DNA from: Vibrio splendidus 12E03
GTDB taxonomy: Bacteria > Pseudomonadota > Gammaproteobacteria > Enterobacterales > Vibrionaceae
NCBI RefSeq assembly: GCF_000272105.2
Contig: NZ_AJZD02000354.1
Location: 1-62,530, forward strand
Length of the DNA: 62,530 nt
Direction of reading: 5' to 3'
The notes beneath the pieces were generated by a model. It worked only from the letters and a program-made list of their open reading frames with translations, did not search any database and was not told the DNA's origin. Position numbers and translations under genes: made by a program. Shown here piece after piece: positions 17,039-26,610 of the stretch (its first letter is position 1; every line of letters starts with the position of its first letter).

Positions 17039-18400
17039 CTACTTTTTCTTAGTCGGACGTTGCCAATCAGCAATCTTACGTTCTTTAGCACGGCTGATAA
17101 CTAACTCATTTTCAGAAACATCGCGCGTTACTGTAGAGCCAGCACCAACGGTAGCACCATTACCAATCGTAACAGGCGCTATTAATTGGCTATCTGAACC
17201 AACGAATACGTCGTCGCCAATGATGGTCTTAAACTTATTCGCGCCATCGTAGTTACAAGTAATTGCACCCGCACCCACGTTTACACGCTGGCCAATTTCA
17301 GCATCGCCTAGATACGTTAAGTGGTTCGCTTTCGAACCCTCACCAAGACAAGTATTTTTCACTTCTACGAAGTTACCGACGTGCGAGTTATTACGCATGT
17401 CAGCGCCAGGACGTAGACGAGTAAAAGGACCAACCGTACAGTCTTCACCGACCGTTGCACCTTCAATTACGCTGTATGGACGCACGATGGTGTTGTCATC
17501 GATCTCACAGTCTTTCAAGACACAACCGGTGCCGATAACCACGTTGTCGCCAATGCTTACGCTGCCTTCGATGATAACATTAGTATCAATCTCAACATCC
17601 ATACCGCACTGCAGTTCACCACGCAGATCAAAACGGCTTGGGTCACGAAGCATTACGCCTTGCTTCAATAGCTTATCTGCTTGCTCAGCTTGGTAAGCGC
17701 GCTCTAGACGAGCAAGTTGAGAGCGGTCGTTCACGCCTTCCACTTCAATTGGGCTTACTGGGTGTACAGCTTCAACTGCACGACCTTCATCGTGAGCCGC
17801 AGCAATAACGTCAGTCAGGTAGTATTCGCCTTGTGCGTTGTCGTTACTTAGGCCAGACAACCAACGCTTCAGATCACCACCAGTAGCAACCATAACGCCG
17901 GTGTTGATCTCTTTGATAAGCTTCTGCTCATCGGTTGCATCTTTCTGCTCAACGATAGCCACAACAGGGCCATTACGACGAATAATACGTCCGTAGCCCA
18001 TTGGGTTGTCTAACACGACCGTAAGTAGCGCGATGCCACCGTTTGGTTGGGCGTCTAATAGGTTTTCAATGGTTTCAGGTGAGATCAGTGGAACATCACC
18101 GTAGAGCACCAATACTTTTTCATCATCAGCGAAATGTGCAGATGCCTGATCCACAGCGTGGCCAGTACCCAACTGCTCAGCTTGCAGTGCCCAGTTTACC
18201 GATTCTTCAGCTAAAGTAGCCTTCATCTGATCACCACCGTGACCGTAAACCAAGTTGATGTTTTGAGCACCAAGACCATTACATGTATCGATAACATGCT
18301 TCACCATTGGCTTACCTGCAAGCGTGTGTAGAACCTTTGGTGTGTTTGAATACATGCGAGTGCCTTTGCCCGCCGCGAGAATTACCGCGCTAAACTTCAT
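17039..18400 (-). CDS. glmU: bifunctional UDP-GlcNAc pyrophosphorylase / GlcN-1-P acetyltransferase
   Basis: The 453-residue protein makes UDP-GlcNAc for peptidoglycan and LPS. N-terminal nucleotidyltransferase with LAAGKGTRM near residue 8-16; C-terminal left-handed beta-helix of hexapeptide repeats (about residue 250 on: VEIDTNVIIEG, VGNFVEVKNTCLG) with acetyl-CoA site residues near NYDGANKFKT. Start 18400 (MKFSAVILAAGKGTRM) is chosen over an upstream in-frame ATG that adds 24 non-homologous residues. Downstream of atpC as in E. coli, but glmS does not follow. Confidence 0.96.
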   Translation of the reverse strand: MKFSAVILAAGKGTRMYSNTPKVLHTLAGKPMVKHVIDTCNGLGAQNINLVYGHGGDQMKATLAEESVNWALQAEQLGTGHAVDQASAHFADDEKVLVLYGDVPLISPETIENLLDAQPNGGIALLTVVLDNPMGYGRIIRRNGPVVAIVEQKDATDEQKLIKEINTGVMVATGGDLKRWLSGLSNDNAQGEYYLTDVIAAAHDEGRAVEAVHPVSPIEVEGVNDRSQLARLERAYQAEQADKLLKQGVMLRDPSRFDLRGELQCGMDVEIDTNVIIEGSVSIGDNVVIGTGCVLKDCEIDDNTIVRPYSVIEGATVGEDCTVGPFTRLRPGADMRNNSHVGNFVEVKNTCLGEGSKANHLTYLGDAEIGQRVNVGAGAITCNYDGANKFKTIIGDDVFVGSDSQLIAPVTIGNGATVGAGSTVTRDVSENELVISRAKERKIADWQRPTKKK

Positions 18401-18531
18401 TGTAAACCTATCCAACGTTATTTTTATTAAGCCGATATTGTAACCGTTTTTGGCCAAAAAATTAAATCGCAATAACCATTTAACCAGTAGTGATACGTAA
18501 AAGAAGCATTTTTGAGAATCTAAAAATGCAA

Positions 18532-18557
18532 AAAGGCGACCCTTAGGTCGCCTTTAT
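18532..18557 (-). terminator. terminator of the ATP synthase operon
   Basis: AAAGGCGACC - CTTA - GGTCGCCTTT; on the minus strand followed by TTTTGCATTTTT. It lies between atpC and glmU, so glmU likely has its own promoter. Confidence 0.9.
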
Positions 18558-18582
18558 CTCAGAGTCTATAACCTTAAAAAGA

Positions 18583-19005
18583 TTAACGACGCTGTTTTGT
18601 CAGTTCGATAACTCGTAACTGAGCAATGGCTTTAGCCAGTTCACCGGCCGCTTGTGCGAAGTCTATGTCGCCATGCTGATTTTGGATATTCTCCACAGCC
18701 TTGCGTTTAGCTTCTTCCGCCTTTGCTGCGTCTAGCTCTTCACCACGGATAGCTGTATCAGCCAGTACAGTCGCTGTACCAGGCTGAACTTCTACCATAC
18801 CACCAGAAACATAAATAATTTCTTCGTGGCCGTGCTGCTTAACAATACGCACCATACCAGGCTTGATAGCGGTCAGCAGTGGAGTATGACCATGGAAAAT
18901 ACCAAGCTCACCCTCACTACCGGTCACCTGAAACGTCTCAACAAGGCCTGAGAAAATTTGTTTCTCTGCACTTACAACGTCTAGGTGAAAGGTTATTGCT
19001 GCCAT
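18583..19005 (-). CDS. atpC: ATP synthase F1 epsilon subunit
   Basis: The 140-residue protein has an N-terminal beta-sandwich (HLDVVSAEKQIFSG, GELGIFHGHTPLL) and a C-terminal helical hairpin, the intrinsic inhibitor arm. Part of the central stalk with gamma. Last gene of atpIBEFHAGDC, 18 bases after atpD. Confidence 0.97.
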   Translation of the reverse strand: MAAITFHLDVVSAEKQIFSGLVETFQVTGSEGELGIFHGHTPLLTAIKPGMVRIVKQHGHEEIIYVSGGMVEVQPGTATVLADTAIRGEELDAAKAEEAKRKAVENIQNQHGDIDFAQAAGELAKAIAQLRVIELTKQRR

Positions 19006-19023
19006 ATCGCCTCCTAGTTAGCC

Positions 19024-20427
19024 TTATAGCTTCTTAGCATTCTCGATAGCTTCGTCAATTGCACCACAGTACATGAACGCTTGCTCTGGAATGTCATCGT
19101 ATTCACCAGATAGAAGACCTTGGAAGCCACGTAGAGTCTCTTTAAGAGGTACGTAAACGCCTGGGTCACCTGTAAATACTTCCGCTACGTGGTAAGGCTG
19201 AGTTAGGAACTTCTCAATCTTACGAGCACGAGATACAACTTGCTTATCTTCTTCAGATAGCTCGTCCATACCTAGGATAGCAATGATATCTTTCAGCTCT
19301 TTATAGCGCTGAAGAGTAGACTGAACGCCACGAGCGATGTCGTAGTGCTCTTGTCCAACTACCAATGGATCCAGTTGACGTGAAGTAGAATCTAGCGGGT
19401 CGATCGCTGGGTATAGACCCATAGATGCGATGTTACGGTTAAGTACAACCGTTGCATCCAAGTGAGCGAACGTTGTTGCTGGAGACGGGTCAGTCAAGTC
19501 ATCTGCTGGTACGTATACCGCCTGTACAGACGTGATAGAACCAGATTTAGTTGACGTGATACGCTCTTGTAGAACACCCATTTCTTCAGCTAGTGTAGGT
19601 TGGTAACCTACCGCAGAAGGCATACGACCTAGAAGTGCTGATACTTCAGTACCTGCTAGTGTGTAACGGTAGATGTTATCAACGAACAGTAGAACGTCAC
19701 GACCTTCGTCACGGAAGCGCTCTGCCATTGTTAGACCAGTCAGTGCAACACGTAGACGGTTACCTGGTGGCTCGTTCATCTGACCGTAAACCATCGCTAC
19801 TTTTGATTCTTCAGGTTTTTCAACGTTTACAACGCCAGCTTCCTGCATCTCAAAGTAGAAATCGTTACCTTCACGAGTACGCTCACCTACACCTGCAAAT
19901 ACAGATAGGCCTGAGTGTTGAAGTGCGATGTTGTTGATAAGTTCCATCATGTTAACGGTCTTACCTACACCAGCACCACCGAATAGACCGATTTTACCAC
20001 CCTTAGCGAATGGACAAATCAAGTCGATTACTTTAACACCAGTTTCTAGAAGAGCTGTCTCGTTAGACTGCTCTTCGTAGCTTGGAGCTTCACGGTGAAT
20101 GGCGTAATGCTCTTCAGCACCAATCTCGCCACACTCATCAATCGCGTCACCTAGGACGTTCATGATACGACCCAATGTCTTAGTACCTACTGGTACTGAG
20201 ATTGGAGCGCCAGTATTTTCAACTGTCAAACCACGACGTAAACCATCAGAGCTACCCATTACGATTGCGCGAACTACGCCACCGCCAAGTTGTTGCTGAA
20301 CTTCAAGAACTAGACGTTCTTGTACTTCATTAACATTCAGAGCGTCGTATACACGAGGTACTTCACCCTGTGGGAACTCTACGTCGACTACCGCACCGAT
20401 GATCTGTACGATCTTACCTGTAGCCAT
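19024..20427 (-). CDS. atpD: ATP synthase F1 beta subunit
   Basis: The 467-residue catalytic subunit: Walker A GGAGVGKT at 150-157, catalytic Glu in GVGERTREGND, Walker B LLFVDNIYRYTLAG, and the DELSEED loop in ILGMDELSEEDKQ. Complete, with family length; AGAGGATTA-type spacing upstream. Cytoplasmic F1 sector. Confidence 0.98.
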   Translation of the reverse strand: MATGKIVQIIGAVVDVEFPQGEVPRVYDALNVNEVQERLVLEVQQQLGGGVVRAIVMGSSDGLRRGLTVENTGAPISVPVGTKTLGRIMNVLGDAIDECGEIGAEEHYAIHREAPSYEEQSNETALLETGVKVIDLICPFAKGGKIGLFGGAGVGKTVNMMELINNIALQHSGLSVFAGVGERTREGNDFYFEMQEAGVVNVEKPEESKVAMVYGQMNEPPGNRLRVALTGLTMAERFRDEGRDVLLFVDNIYRYTLAGTEVSALLGRMPSAVGYQPTLAEEMGVLQERITSTKSGSITSVQAVYVPADDLTDPSPATTFAHLDATVVLNRNIASMGLYPAIDPLDSTSRQLDPLVVGQEHYDIARGVQSTLQRYKELKDIIAILGMDELSEEDKQVVSRARKIEKFLTQPYHVAEVFTGDPGVYVPLKETLRGFQGLLSGEYDDIPEQAFMYCGAIDEAIENAKKL

Positions 20428-20461
20428 CGTTAATCCTCTAACTATTTAGTTTTACCTAAGC

Positions 20462-21328
20462 TTAAACCGCAGCTGCGCCTGAAACGATCTCAGAAAGTTC
20501 TTGTGTAATCGCCGCTTGACGCGCTTTGTTATACACAAGTTCTAAGTCATCAATAATGTCACCAGCGTTATCTGTTGCTGATTTCATTGCAATCATTCGA
20601 GCCGCTTGCTCACAAGCAAGGTTCTCAACCACACCTTGGTACACTTGAGATTCGACATAGCGAACCAATAGTGCATCTAGTAGTGGTTTTGGCTCGGGCT
20701 CATAAATGTAGTCCCAAGAATGACTGCGTTTCATTTCTTCGCTGTCTGATTTAGGCAAAGGAAGTAATTGATCGATCGTTGGTTCTTGAACCATAGTGTT
20801 TTCAAACTTGTTGAACACTACGAACAGGCGATCTAATTCGCCTTCATCATATTTCTTCAGCATAACGCTTACAGAGCCAATCAAGTCTTCAAGGCTTGGA
20901 CGATCGCCCAGACCAGAAACTTGAGCTGCTACTTTCGCGCCGCTGTTATTAAAAAATGCTGTCGCTTTTGAACCTACAATTGCAAGTTCAACGTCAGCAC
21001 CTTTCTCAGACCAATCTTTCATGTCGTTCATGGCTTTCTTGAACAAGTTAATGTTCAAACCACCACAAAGACCACGGTCTGTAGAAACGATGATGTAACC
21101 AACACGTTTGGCTTCACGTTCCTCAAGATAAGGATGCTTATACTCGAGGCTACCATTCGCCAAATGACCGATCACTTTACGCATTGTTTCTGCATATGGA
21201 CGAGTAGCTTCCATTGCGTCTTGAGAACGACGCATTTTTGAAGCTGCTACCATTTCCATTGCTTTCGTAATCTTCTGTGTGCTTTTAACACTACCGATTT
21301 TATTACGTATCTCTTTTGCGCCGGCCAT
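20462..21328 (-). CDS. atpG: ATP synthase F1 gamma subunit
   Basis: The 288-residue rotor subunit with conserved N-terminal helix (AGAKEIRNKIGSVKSTQKIT, KAMEMVAASKMRR), central STDRGLCGGLN and C-terminal helix (NKARQAAITQELSEIVSGAAA). It couples c-ring rotation to catalysis in the alpha-beta hexamer. Confidence 0.98.
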   Translation of the reverse strand: MAGAKEIRNKIGSVKSTQKITKAMEMVAASKMRRSQDAMEATRPYAETMRKVIGHLANGSLEYKHPYLEEREAKRVGYIIVSTDRGLCGGLNINLFKKAMNDMKDWSEKGADVELAIVGSKATAFFNNSGAKVAAQVSGLGDRPSLEDLIGSVSVMLKKYDEGELDRLFVVFNKFENTMVQEPTIDQLLPLPKSDSEEMKRSHSWDYIYEPEPKPLLDALLVRYVESQVYQGVVENLACEQAARMIAMKSATDNAGDIIDDLELVYNKARQAAITQELSEIVSGAAAV

Positions 21329-21376
21329 CGTTACTCTCCGTTAATGGTATGAGGTGGCCCTAAGACCACCTACCAA

Positions 21377-22918
21377 TTACCAGGTCTGGGTTGCCTTGAA
21401 ATCGTCAACAAGCTTCTTCAGCTCAGCTTCGATTTCTTTATTGAAAGCACCCGTTGTGTCGATCTGTGTTGCTAGATCGGCATATTGACCACGAGCAAAC
21501 GACAGTAAAGCAGCTTCAAAGTCTAGAACTTTAGAAAGTTCAACGTCTTGAAGGTATCCACGCTCTGCAGCGAAGATTACTAAAGCTTGGTCAAATACAG
21601 ACATAGGAGCGTATTGCTTCTGCTTCATCAGTTCTGTAACTTTTTGACCGTGGTCTAGCTGCTTCTTAGTCGCTTCATCAAGATCCGAAGAGAACTGAGC
21701 AAATGCTGCAAGTTCACGGTATTGAGCTAGAGCAGTACGGATACCGCCAGATAGCTTCTTGATGATTTTAGTCTGCGCCGAACCACCTACACGAGAAACT
21801 GAGATACCTGGGTCAACAGCTGGACGTACGCCCGCGTTGAATAGCTCAGTTTGTAGGAAGATCTGACCATCAGTAATCGAGATTACGTTCGTTGGTACGA
21901 ATGCAGATACGTCACCAGCTTGCGTTTCGATGATAGGTAGAGCAGTTAAAGAACCAGTCTTGCCTGTCACTTCACCGTTAGTGAATTTTTCTACGTATGC
22001 TTCGCTTACACGAGCAGCACGCTCTAGTAGACGAGAGTGAAGGTAGAAAACATCACCTGGGAACGCTTCACGACCTGGTGGACGCTTAAGTAGTAGCGAG
22101 ATTTGACGGTAAGCTACAGCTTGCTTAGATAGATCATCATAAACAATCAGTGCATCTTCACCGCGATCACGGAAGTATTCGCCCATCGCACAACCAGCAT
22201 ACGGTGCAAGGTATTGCAGCGCTGCAGATTCAGAAGCAGATGCAACAACAACAACAGTGTTTGCTAGTGCGCCGTGCTCTTCTAGTTTGCGAACTACGTT
22301 AGCAATAGTCGACGCTTTTTGGCCGATAGCTACGTAGATAGAGAAAATACCAGAATCTTTTTGGTTAATAATCGCATCGATCGCCATTGCTGTTTTACCA
22401 GTCTGACGGTCACCGATTACTAGTTCACGTTGACCACGACCGATAGGGATCATTGAGTCAACAGACTTGTAACCAGTTTGAACAGGTTGATCTACCGATT
22501 TACGGTCGATTACACCTGGTGCGATAATTTCTACAGGCGAAGTCAATTTAGCTTCGATTGGACCTTTACCATCAATTGGCTCACCTAGCGTGTTTACAAC
22601 ACGACCAAGCATTTCAGGACCTACTGGTACTTCTAGAATACGACCAGTACCTGTAACTTTCATGCCTTCCTGTAGGTCAGCATACGGGCCCATTACAACA
22701 GCACCAACCGAATCACGGTTCAAGTTTAGTGCTAGAGCGTAACGGCCACCCGGTAGTTCGATCATTTCACCTTGCATCACGTCCGCTAGGCCGTGGATGC
22801 TAAGGATGCCATCGCTTACAGAAACGATAGTACCTTCATTGCGAGCTTCACTAACAACGTCGAAAGATTCAATACGTTGTTTAATTAGATCGCTAATTTC
22901 AGTGGAATTAAGTTGCAT
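21377..22918 (-). CDS. atpA: ATP synthase F1 alpha subunit
   Basis: The 513-residue non-catalytic nucleotide-binding subunit: Walker A GDRQTGKT at 169-176, arginine-finger region near VSRVGGSAQ, and N-terminal helix MQLNSTEISDLIKQRIESF that binds delta. Start 22918 is the family start; an in-frame upstream ATG lies inside the end of atpH and adds ten unrelated residues. Confidence 0.98.
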   Translation of the reverse strand: MQLNSTEISDLIKQRIESFDVVSEARNEGTIVSVSDGILSIHGLADVMQGEMIELPGGRYALALNLNRDSVGAVVMGPYADLQEGMKVTGTGRILEVPVGPEMLGRVVNTLGEPIDGKGPIEAKLTSPVEIIAPGVIDRKSVDQPVQTGYKSVDSMIPIGRGQRELVIGDRQTGKTAMAIDAIINQKDSGIFSIYVAIGQKASTIANVVRKLEEHGALANTVVVVASASESAALQYLAPYAGCAMGEYFRDRGEDALIVYDDLSKQAVAYRQISLLLKRPPGREAFPGDVFYLHSRLLERAARVSEAYVEKFTNGEVTGKTGSLTALPIIETQAGDVSAFVPTNVISITDGQIFLQTELFNAGVRPAVDPGISVSRVGGSAQTKIIKKLSGGIRTALAQYRELAAFAQFSSDLDEATKKQLDHGQKVTELMKQKQYAPMSVFDQALVIFAAERGYLQDVELSKVLDFEAALLSFARGQYADLATQIDTTGAFNKEIEAELKKLVDDFKATQTW

Positions 22919-22931
22919 GCTCCAATCCCCA

Positions 22932-23465
22932 TTAAGACTGCAATGCATCGCTCAGGCGGTCTAAACGACTGCGCGCTGAGTTATCGATGACTAGGTCTCC
23001 GGCTCGAATAATAACTCCACTAAGTAGAGTCTCATCTATACTGCAATTCAGCTGAACTTTGCGCGCTAAGCGCTGTTCCAATTTGCTGCTGATCTCTGCG
23101 CGTTGTTCTTCAGAAAGTTCTACCGCTGAAGTTACTTCAACGTCGATCTCTTTCTCATACTCTTTTTTGAGTATAAAGAACTCTTTACAAACATCAGGAA
23201 AAGCCATTAATCGGCCATTCTCTGCCATCACTTTAATTAAGTTCTGACCGAATTCATCAAATTGTTCGCCACAAATTACAATGAATACTTCAGCTAATTT
23301 TTCAGCAGTCATAGAACCGCTTAATAAATTATGAACATCATCATTTTGTGCCACTTCGGCAGCAAAAGTAAGCATCTGACCCCATTGGTCTAGCTCACCT
23401 TTATCTACCGCAAAGTCAAACGCTGCTTTAGCATAGGGGCGTGCGATTGTAGTCAAATCAGACAT
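22932..23465 (-). CDS. atpH: ATP synthase F1 delta subunit
   Basis: The 177-residue peripheral-stalk subunit (MSDLTTIARPYAKAAFDFA at the N-terminus, SGVIIRAGDLVIDNSARSRL near the C-terminus) links alpha to the b dimer. Thirteen bases before atpA and fifteen after atpF; full length. Confidence 0.97.
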   Translation of the reverse strand: MSDLTTIARPYAKAAFDFAVDKGELDQWGQMLTFAAEVAQNDDVHNLLSGSMTAEKLAEVFIVICGEQFDEFGQNLIKVMAENGRLMAFPDVCKEFFILKKEYEKEIDVEVTSAVELSEEQRAEISSKLEQRLARKVQLNCSIDETLLSGVIIRAGDLVIDNSARSRLDRLSDALQS

Positions 23466-23480
23466 ATACAGCCCCTTGCT

Positions 23481-23951
23481 TTAAAGTTTTGCAGTAATGT
23501 TGTTAAGAAGATCATCGTGTACATCTTTATCGATTGTACGCTCAAGGATTTTCTCAGCACCAGCTATAGCCAGAGTTGCGACTTGTTTGCGCAGGTCATC
23601 ACGGGCACGTGTACGCTCTGCTTCAATTTCTGCTTCAGCTTGCGCTAAGATTTTCTGGCGTTCTGCCTGAGCTTCTTCGCGTGCTTCATCAATAATTTGA
23701 GCTTTACGTTTGTTTGCCTGATCAATAACCTCAGTTGCAGTGCGCTTTGCTTCTTTCATTTGCTCAGAAGCGTTGGCTTGTGCCAGGTTCAAGTCTTTAG
23801 CAGCGCGTTCAGCGGCTACTAGACCGTCAGCAATTTTTTTCTGACGTTCTTCAATTGCTTGCATGATTGGTGGCCATACATATTTCATGCAGAACCAAAC
23901 AAACAATGAAAAAGCAATTGCTTGACCTAACAGAGTTGCGTTCATATTCAC
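23481..23951 (-). CDS. atpF: ATP synthase F0 b subunit
   Basis: The 156-residue protein has one N-terminal membrane segment (about 5-28: ATLLGQAIAFSLFVWFCMKY) and a long charged coiled coil rich in Ala, Glu, Lys and Arg (about 35-140). It dimerises as the peripheral stalk. Start MNMNATLLGQ matches the family; the second Met at +2 is an alternative. Confidence 0.96.
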   Translation of the reverse strand: MNMNATLLGQAIAFSLFVWFCMKYVWPPIMQAIEERQKKIADGLVAAERAAKDLNLAQANASEQMKEAKRTATEVIDQANKRKAQIIDEAREEAQAERQKILAQAEAEIEAERTRARDDLRKQVATLAIAGAEKILERTIDKDVHDDLLNNITAKL

Positions 23952-24009
23952 AACAGCTACCCCTCGTTAAGAATCAACTACAAAAATTTAATTAACTATT
24001 GAGAGTTAA

Positions 24010-24267
24010 TTAGCCTGCTAGTTGACCAACAAATGGGTTAGCAAACGTGAATAGTAGTGCGATTACGATACCGATCATTGGAACAGCATCCAGTAGACCA
24101 GCGATGATGAACATCTTAACTTGTAGCATTGGAGCCATTTCAGGTTGACGCGCAGCGCCTTCTAGGAATTTACCACCAAGAATAGCAAAACCAATTGCAG
24201 TACCTACGGCACAAAGACCAACAATAATAGCAACAGCGATTGCTGAAAAACTTAGTACAGTTTCCAT
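24010..24267 (-). CDS. atpE: ATP synthase F0 c subunit
   Basis: The 85-residue hairpin of two membrane helices with the polar loop ARQPE (residues 39-43) and the ion-carrying Asp60 in helix 2 (IIAGLLDAVPMIG). The absence of the Na+-type Q/E/T ligand set around the carboxylate suggests proton coupling. Forms the rotor ring; highly expressed relative to its neighbours in known operons. Confidence 0.97.
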   Translation of the reverse strand: METVLSFSAIAVAIIVGLCAVGTAIGFAILGGKFLEGAARQPEMAPMLQVKMFIIAGLLDAVPMIGIVIALLFTFANPFVGQLAG

Positions 24268-24317
24268 TTACGTTCTCCGATTAACATTAATAGTTAGAAT
24301 AAAGCTTAAAAATTTTT

Positions 24318-25115
24318 TTAGTGATCACTATCTTCATGAGCCATTGATAAGTAAACGATTGTCAACATCATGAAAACAAACGCTTGAATCAAAATAACCA
24401 AGATATGGAAGATAGCCCAAGGTAGTGCACCTACCCATTGTAAGTACCACGGTAGCATTGCCGCGATAAGAATAAACACCACCTCACCCGCAAACATATT
24501 ACCAAATAAACGCATACCTAGAGATAGTGGCTTCGCTAATAACGAAATTACCTCAAGTACCAAGTTAAATGGAATCATGATTGGGTGATTAAATGGATGC
24601 AGTGCCAATTCTTTAGCAAATCCGCCTAGACCTTTCACTTTGATGCTGTAGTAGATCATCAGAGCAAAAACACCTAAAGCCATTGCCATTGTTATATTTA
24701 CATCAGCTGTAGGAACCACTTTCAAGTAAGGGATACCTAGCCAATGCTCTGCAGGATATGGTAAGAAATCGATAGGCACTAGGTCCATCAAGTTCATTAA
24801 GATAATCCAGCAGAATATAGTCAGTGCTAGTGGGGCAATCAGAGGGTTGCGGCCATGGAAAGTTTCTTTAACGTTGTCACCAACGAATTCCACTACCATT
24901 TCAACAAAACACTGAAGCTTACCAGGTACACCTACTGTTGCTTTCTTAGCGACTGAGCGAAAAACCCAAAGGAATAACATCCCTGTCAACACCGAAAAAA
25001 ACAGACTGTCTATATGTACGTTCCAGAAACTTGTCTCCTCTACAAGACCAAACTTAGCTAAAGAAAGGTTTTGTAAGTGGTGTTCAATGTATCCGGATGC
25101 TGTTGGCGCAGCCAT
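24318..25115 (-). CDS. atpB: ATP synthase F0 a subunit
   Basis: The 265-residue membrane stator subunit has the essential Arg202 in SLGMRLFGNMFAGE and the C-terminal helix with GAL/IQAFVFMMLT-type residues that form the proton half-channels. Five to six membrane segments are visible. Eight bases after atpI. Confidence 0.97.
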   Translation of the reverse strand: MAAPTASGYIEHHLQNLSLAKFGLVEETSFWNVHIDSLFFSVLTGMLFLWVFRSVAKKATVGVPGKLQCFVEMVVEFVGDNVKETFHGRNPLIAPLALTIFCWIILMNLMDLVPIDFLPYPAEHWLGIPYLKVVPTADVNITMAMALGVFALMIYYSIKVKGLGGFAKELALHPFNHPIMIPFNLVLEVISLLAKPLSLGMRLFGNMFAGEVVFILIAAMLPWYLQWVGALPWAIFHILVILIQAFVFMMLTIVYLSMAHEDSDH

Positions 25116-25123
25116 AACTCATC

Positions 25124-25513
25124 CTATTTTTTATTGTTAATGAAAAGCACTGGCGCAAAGATATTAATACCTAGAACCAGTAAATAGGTCAGTTTGAGGG
25201 GAACTAATTCCACCTGCATATACATGTAGACAATAGAGAATAGTAAAACTGTGATAAGGATTTTTAGCGCTTCGCCTGCATAGAACGACGCCGCAACTAA
25301 CTTAGTTGCACGAGCTCCACTAAATAGGAAAGCACACACACAAAAAACTGCATTTGCGATGACAAAAATACCGCCACCGATTAATGCAGCAAAACCCCAA
25401 TCAGGATTAACAGCTAAACCTAACCCTATCGCCACTAATATAACCGCGCTAAGCTCGATCAATAACATTTGCTTTGCAAGCACTCGTCCTGGTCTTGCTA
25501 ACGCCGCTACCAT
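25124..25513 (-). CDS. atpI: ATP synthase accessory protein AtpI
   Basis: The 129-residue protein has four hydrophobic segments and is first in the operon. AtpI helps assemble the c-ring and may take part in Mg2+ supply; it is not essential in E. coli. Identification by position and by the family pattern LARPGRVLAKQML followed by the TM segments (GGGIFVIANAVFCVCAFLFS). Confidence 0.92.
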   Translation of the reverse strand: MVAALARPGRVLAKQMLLIELSAVILVAIGLGLAVNPDWGFAALIGGGIFVIANAVFCVCAFLFSGARATKLVAASFYAGEALKILITVLLFSIVYMYMQVELVPLKLTYLLVLGINIFAPVLFINNKK

Positions 25514-25578
25514 GTATTCGTTCCTCTTTTAAGCCTTCTTTACTACTCGCTTAAAAGCGTGCTGAGAAATTGGCGAAA

Positions 25579-25606
25579 ATTATACGTTCAGCCAAATTGA
25601 TTGCAA
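25579..25606 (-). promoter_or_regulatory. atp operon promoter
   Basis: On the minus strand TTGCAA (25606-25601) and TATAAT (25584-25579) are separated by 16 bases, about 65 bases before the atpI start. A perfect -10 and a good -35 in the only spacer in front of the operon. Confidence 0.7.
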
Positions 25607-25682
25607 TAACAACGCAGCAATCATTTACATTTTTGCATACAAACCGACAACTTTTGTACGAAATTACTTGTTTATTACATAA

Positions 25683-25696
25683 TTGACCTAAATCAA
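25683..25696. promoter_or_regulatory. FNR-like palindrome between parB and atpI
   Basis: TTGAC - CTAA - ATCAA differs at one base from the FNR consensus TTGAT-N4-ATCAA. It lies about 75 bases upstream of the predicted atp -35 box and ten bases after the parB stop. Whether it is used is unknown. Confidence 0.35.
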
Positions 25697-25705
25697 TTAT
25701 CTCAT

Positions 25706-26587
25706 TTAGTACTCTAGTTTAGCAATAAGTTGCTCTAATTTGTGAGGCTCATCAAGAGTAATCGTCACTTTTGACTTACCACTAACAGAACGAGTAACTG
25801 AAACGTTTGCTTGCAATTTTTCCGTGAGTCTTCGTGAAAGTTCGATAGCTTCTGTGTCTTCAGGCTTCGATTCAGCTTCAACGTCTGGTTTTAAACACTT
25901 TTTGACAAGTTGCTCAGTTTGACGCACGGTCATTTTTTTGGTTGCCGCAGTATTTGCAGCTTCAACCTGGGTATCACCTTCAAGCGCAAGCAATGCTCGA
26001 GCATGCCCCATTTCCAGTTGTTTATTGGAAACTAAACCTTTTACTTCATTTTCTAATTGATTTAGACGTAATAAGTTACTCACCGTCGCTCTCGATTTAC
26101 CAATCACTTCAGCGATTTGTTGGTGTGTCAGTTCAAATTCATTCTGTAAGCGCTCTAGCGCTTGTGCTTCTTCGATAACATTCAGGTCTTCACGCTGAAT
26201 ATTTTCAATCAATGCCATCGCGATCGCAGCTTTGTCTTCGACTCTCTTGATAAGACATGGCACTTGTTTAAGGCCAGCTTGGCGAGCTGCTCTCCAACGA
26301 CGTTCACCAGCAATAATCTCGAACTGGTCGTGCGCCAATGGGCGAACTACGATCGGTTGGATAATGCCTTGCGATTGAATTGATGCAGCCAGCTCTTCTA
26401 GCGCTTCAGGCGCAATATCCTTACGCGGTTGATATACACCAGGCTTCAAGCAACCAACAGCCAGTTCGATAAGCTCACCATCAGCCGACAACGCCTGACT
26501 ATGAGAAGCAACTTGCTGTTTTTCACGAGCCAATGAGCTAGTTGCAAGCAATGCATCTAGCCCTTTTCCTAAACCACGCTTAGACAT
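25706..26587 (-). CDS. parB: chromosome partitioning protein ParB (chromosome 1)
   Basis: The 293-residue protein has the N-terminal ParA-activating stretch (KRGLGKGLDALLA), the CTPase motif region (GERRWRAARQAGL), a helix-turn-helix (ELTHQQIAEVIGKSRATVSNLLR) and a C-terminal dimerisation domain. ParB loads on parS sites near oriC and, with ParA, brings the origin to the cell pole in Vibrio. A candidate parS lies in recF (41246). Starts 23 bases after parA. Confidence 0.96.
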   Translation of the reverse strand: MSKRGLGKGLDALLATSSLAREKQQVASHSQALSADGELIELAVGCLKPGVYQPRKDIAPEALEELAASIQSQGIIQPIVVRPLAHDQFEIIAGERRWRAARQAGLKQVPCLIKRVEDKAAIAMALIENIQREDLNVIEEAQALERLQNEFELTHQQIAEVIGKSRATVSNLLRLNQLENEVKGLVSNKQLEMGHARALLALEGDTQVEAANTAATKKMTVRQTEQLVKKCLKPDVEAESKPEDTEAIELSRRLTEKLQANVSVTRSVSGKSKVTITLDEPHKLEQLIAKLEY

Positions 26588-26610
26588 TGAGCGAATTCCT
26601 TTGATTGGAC

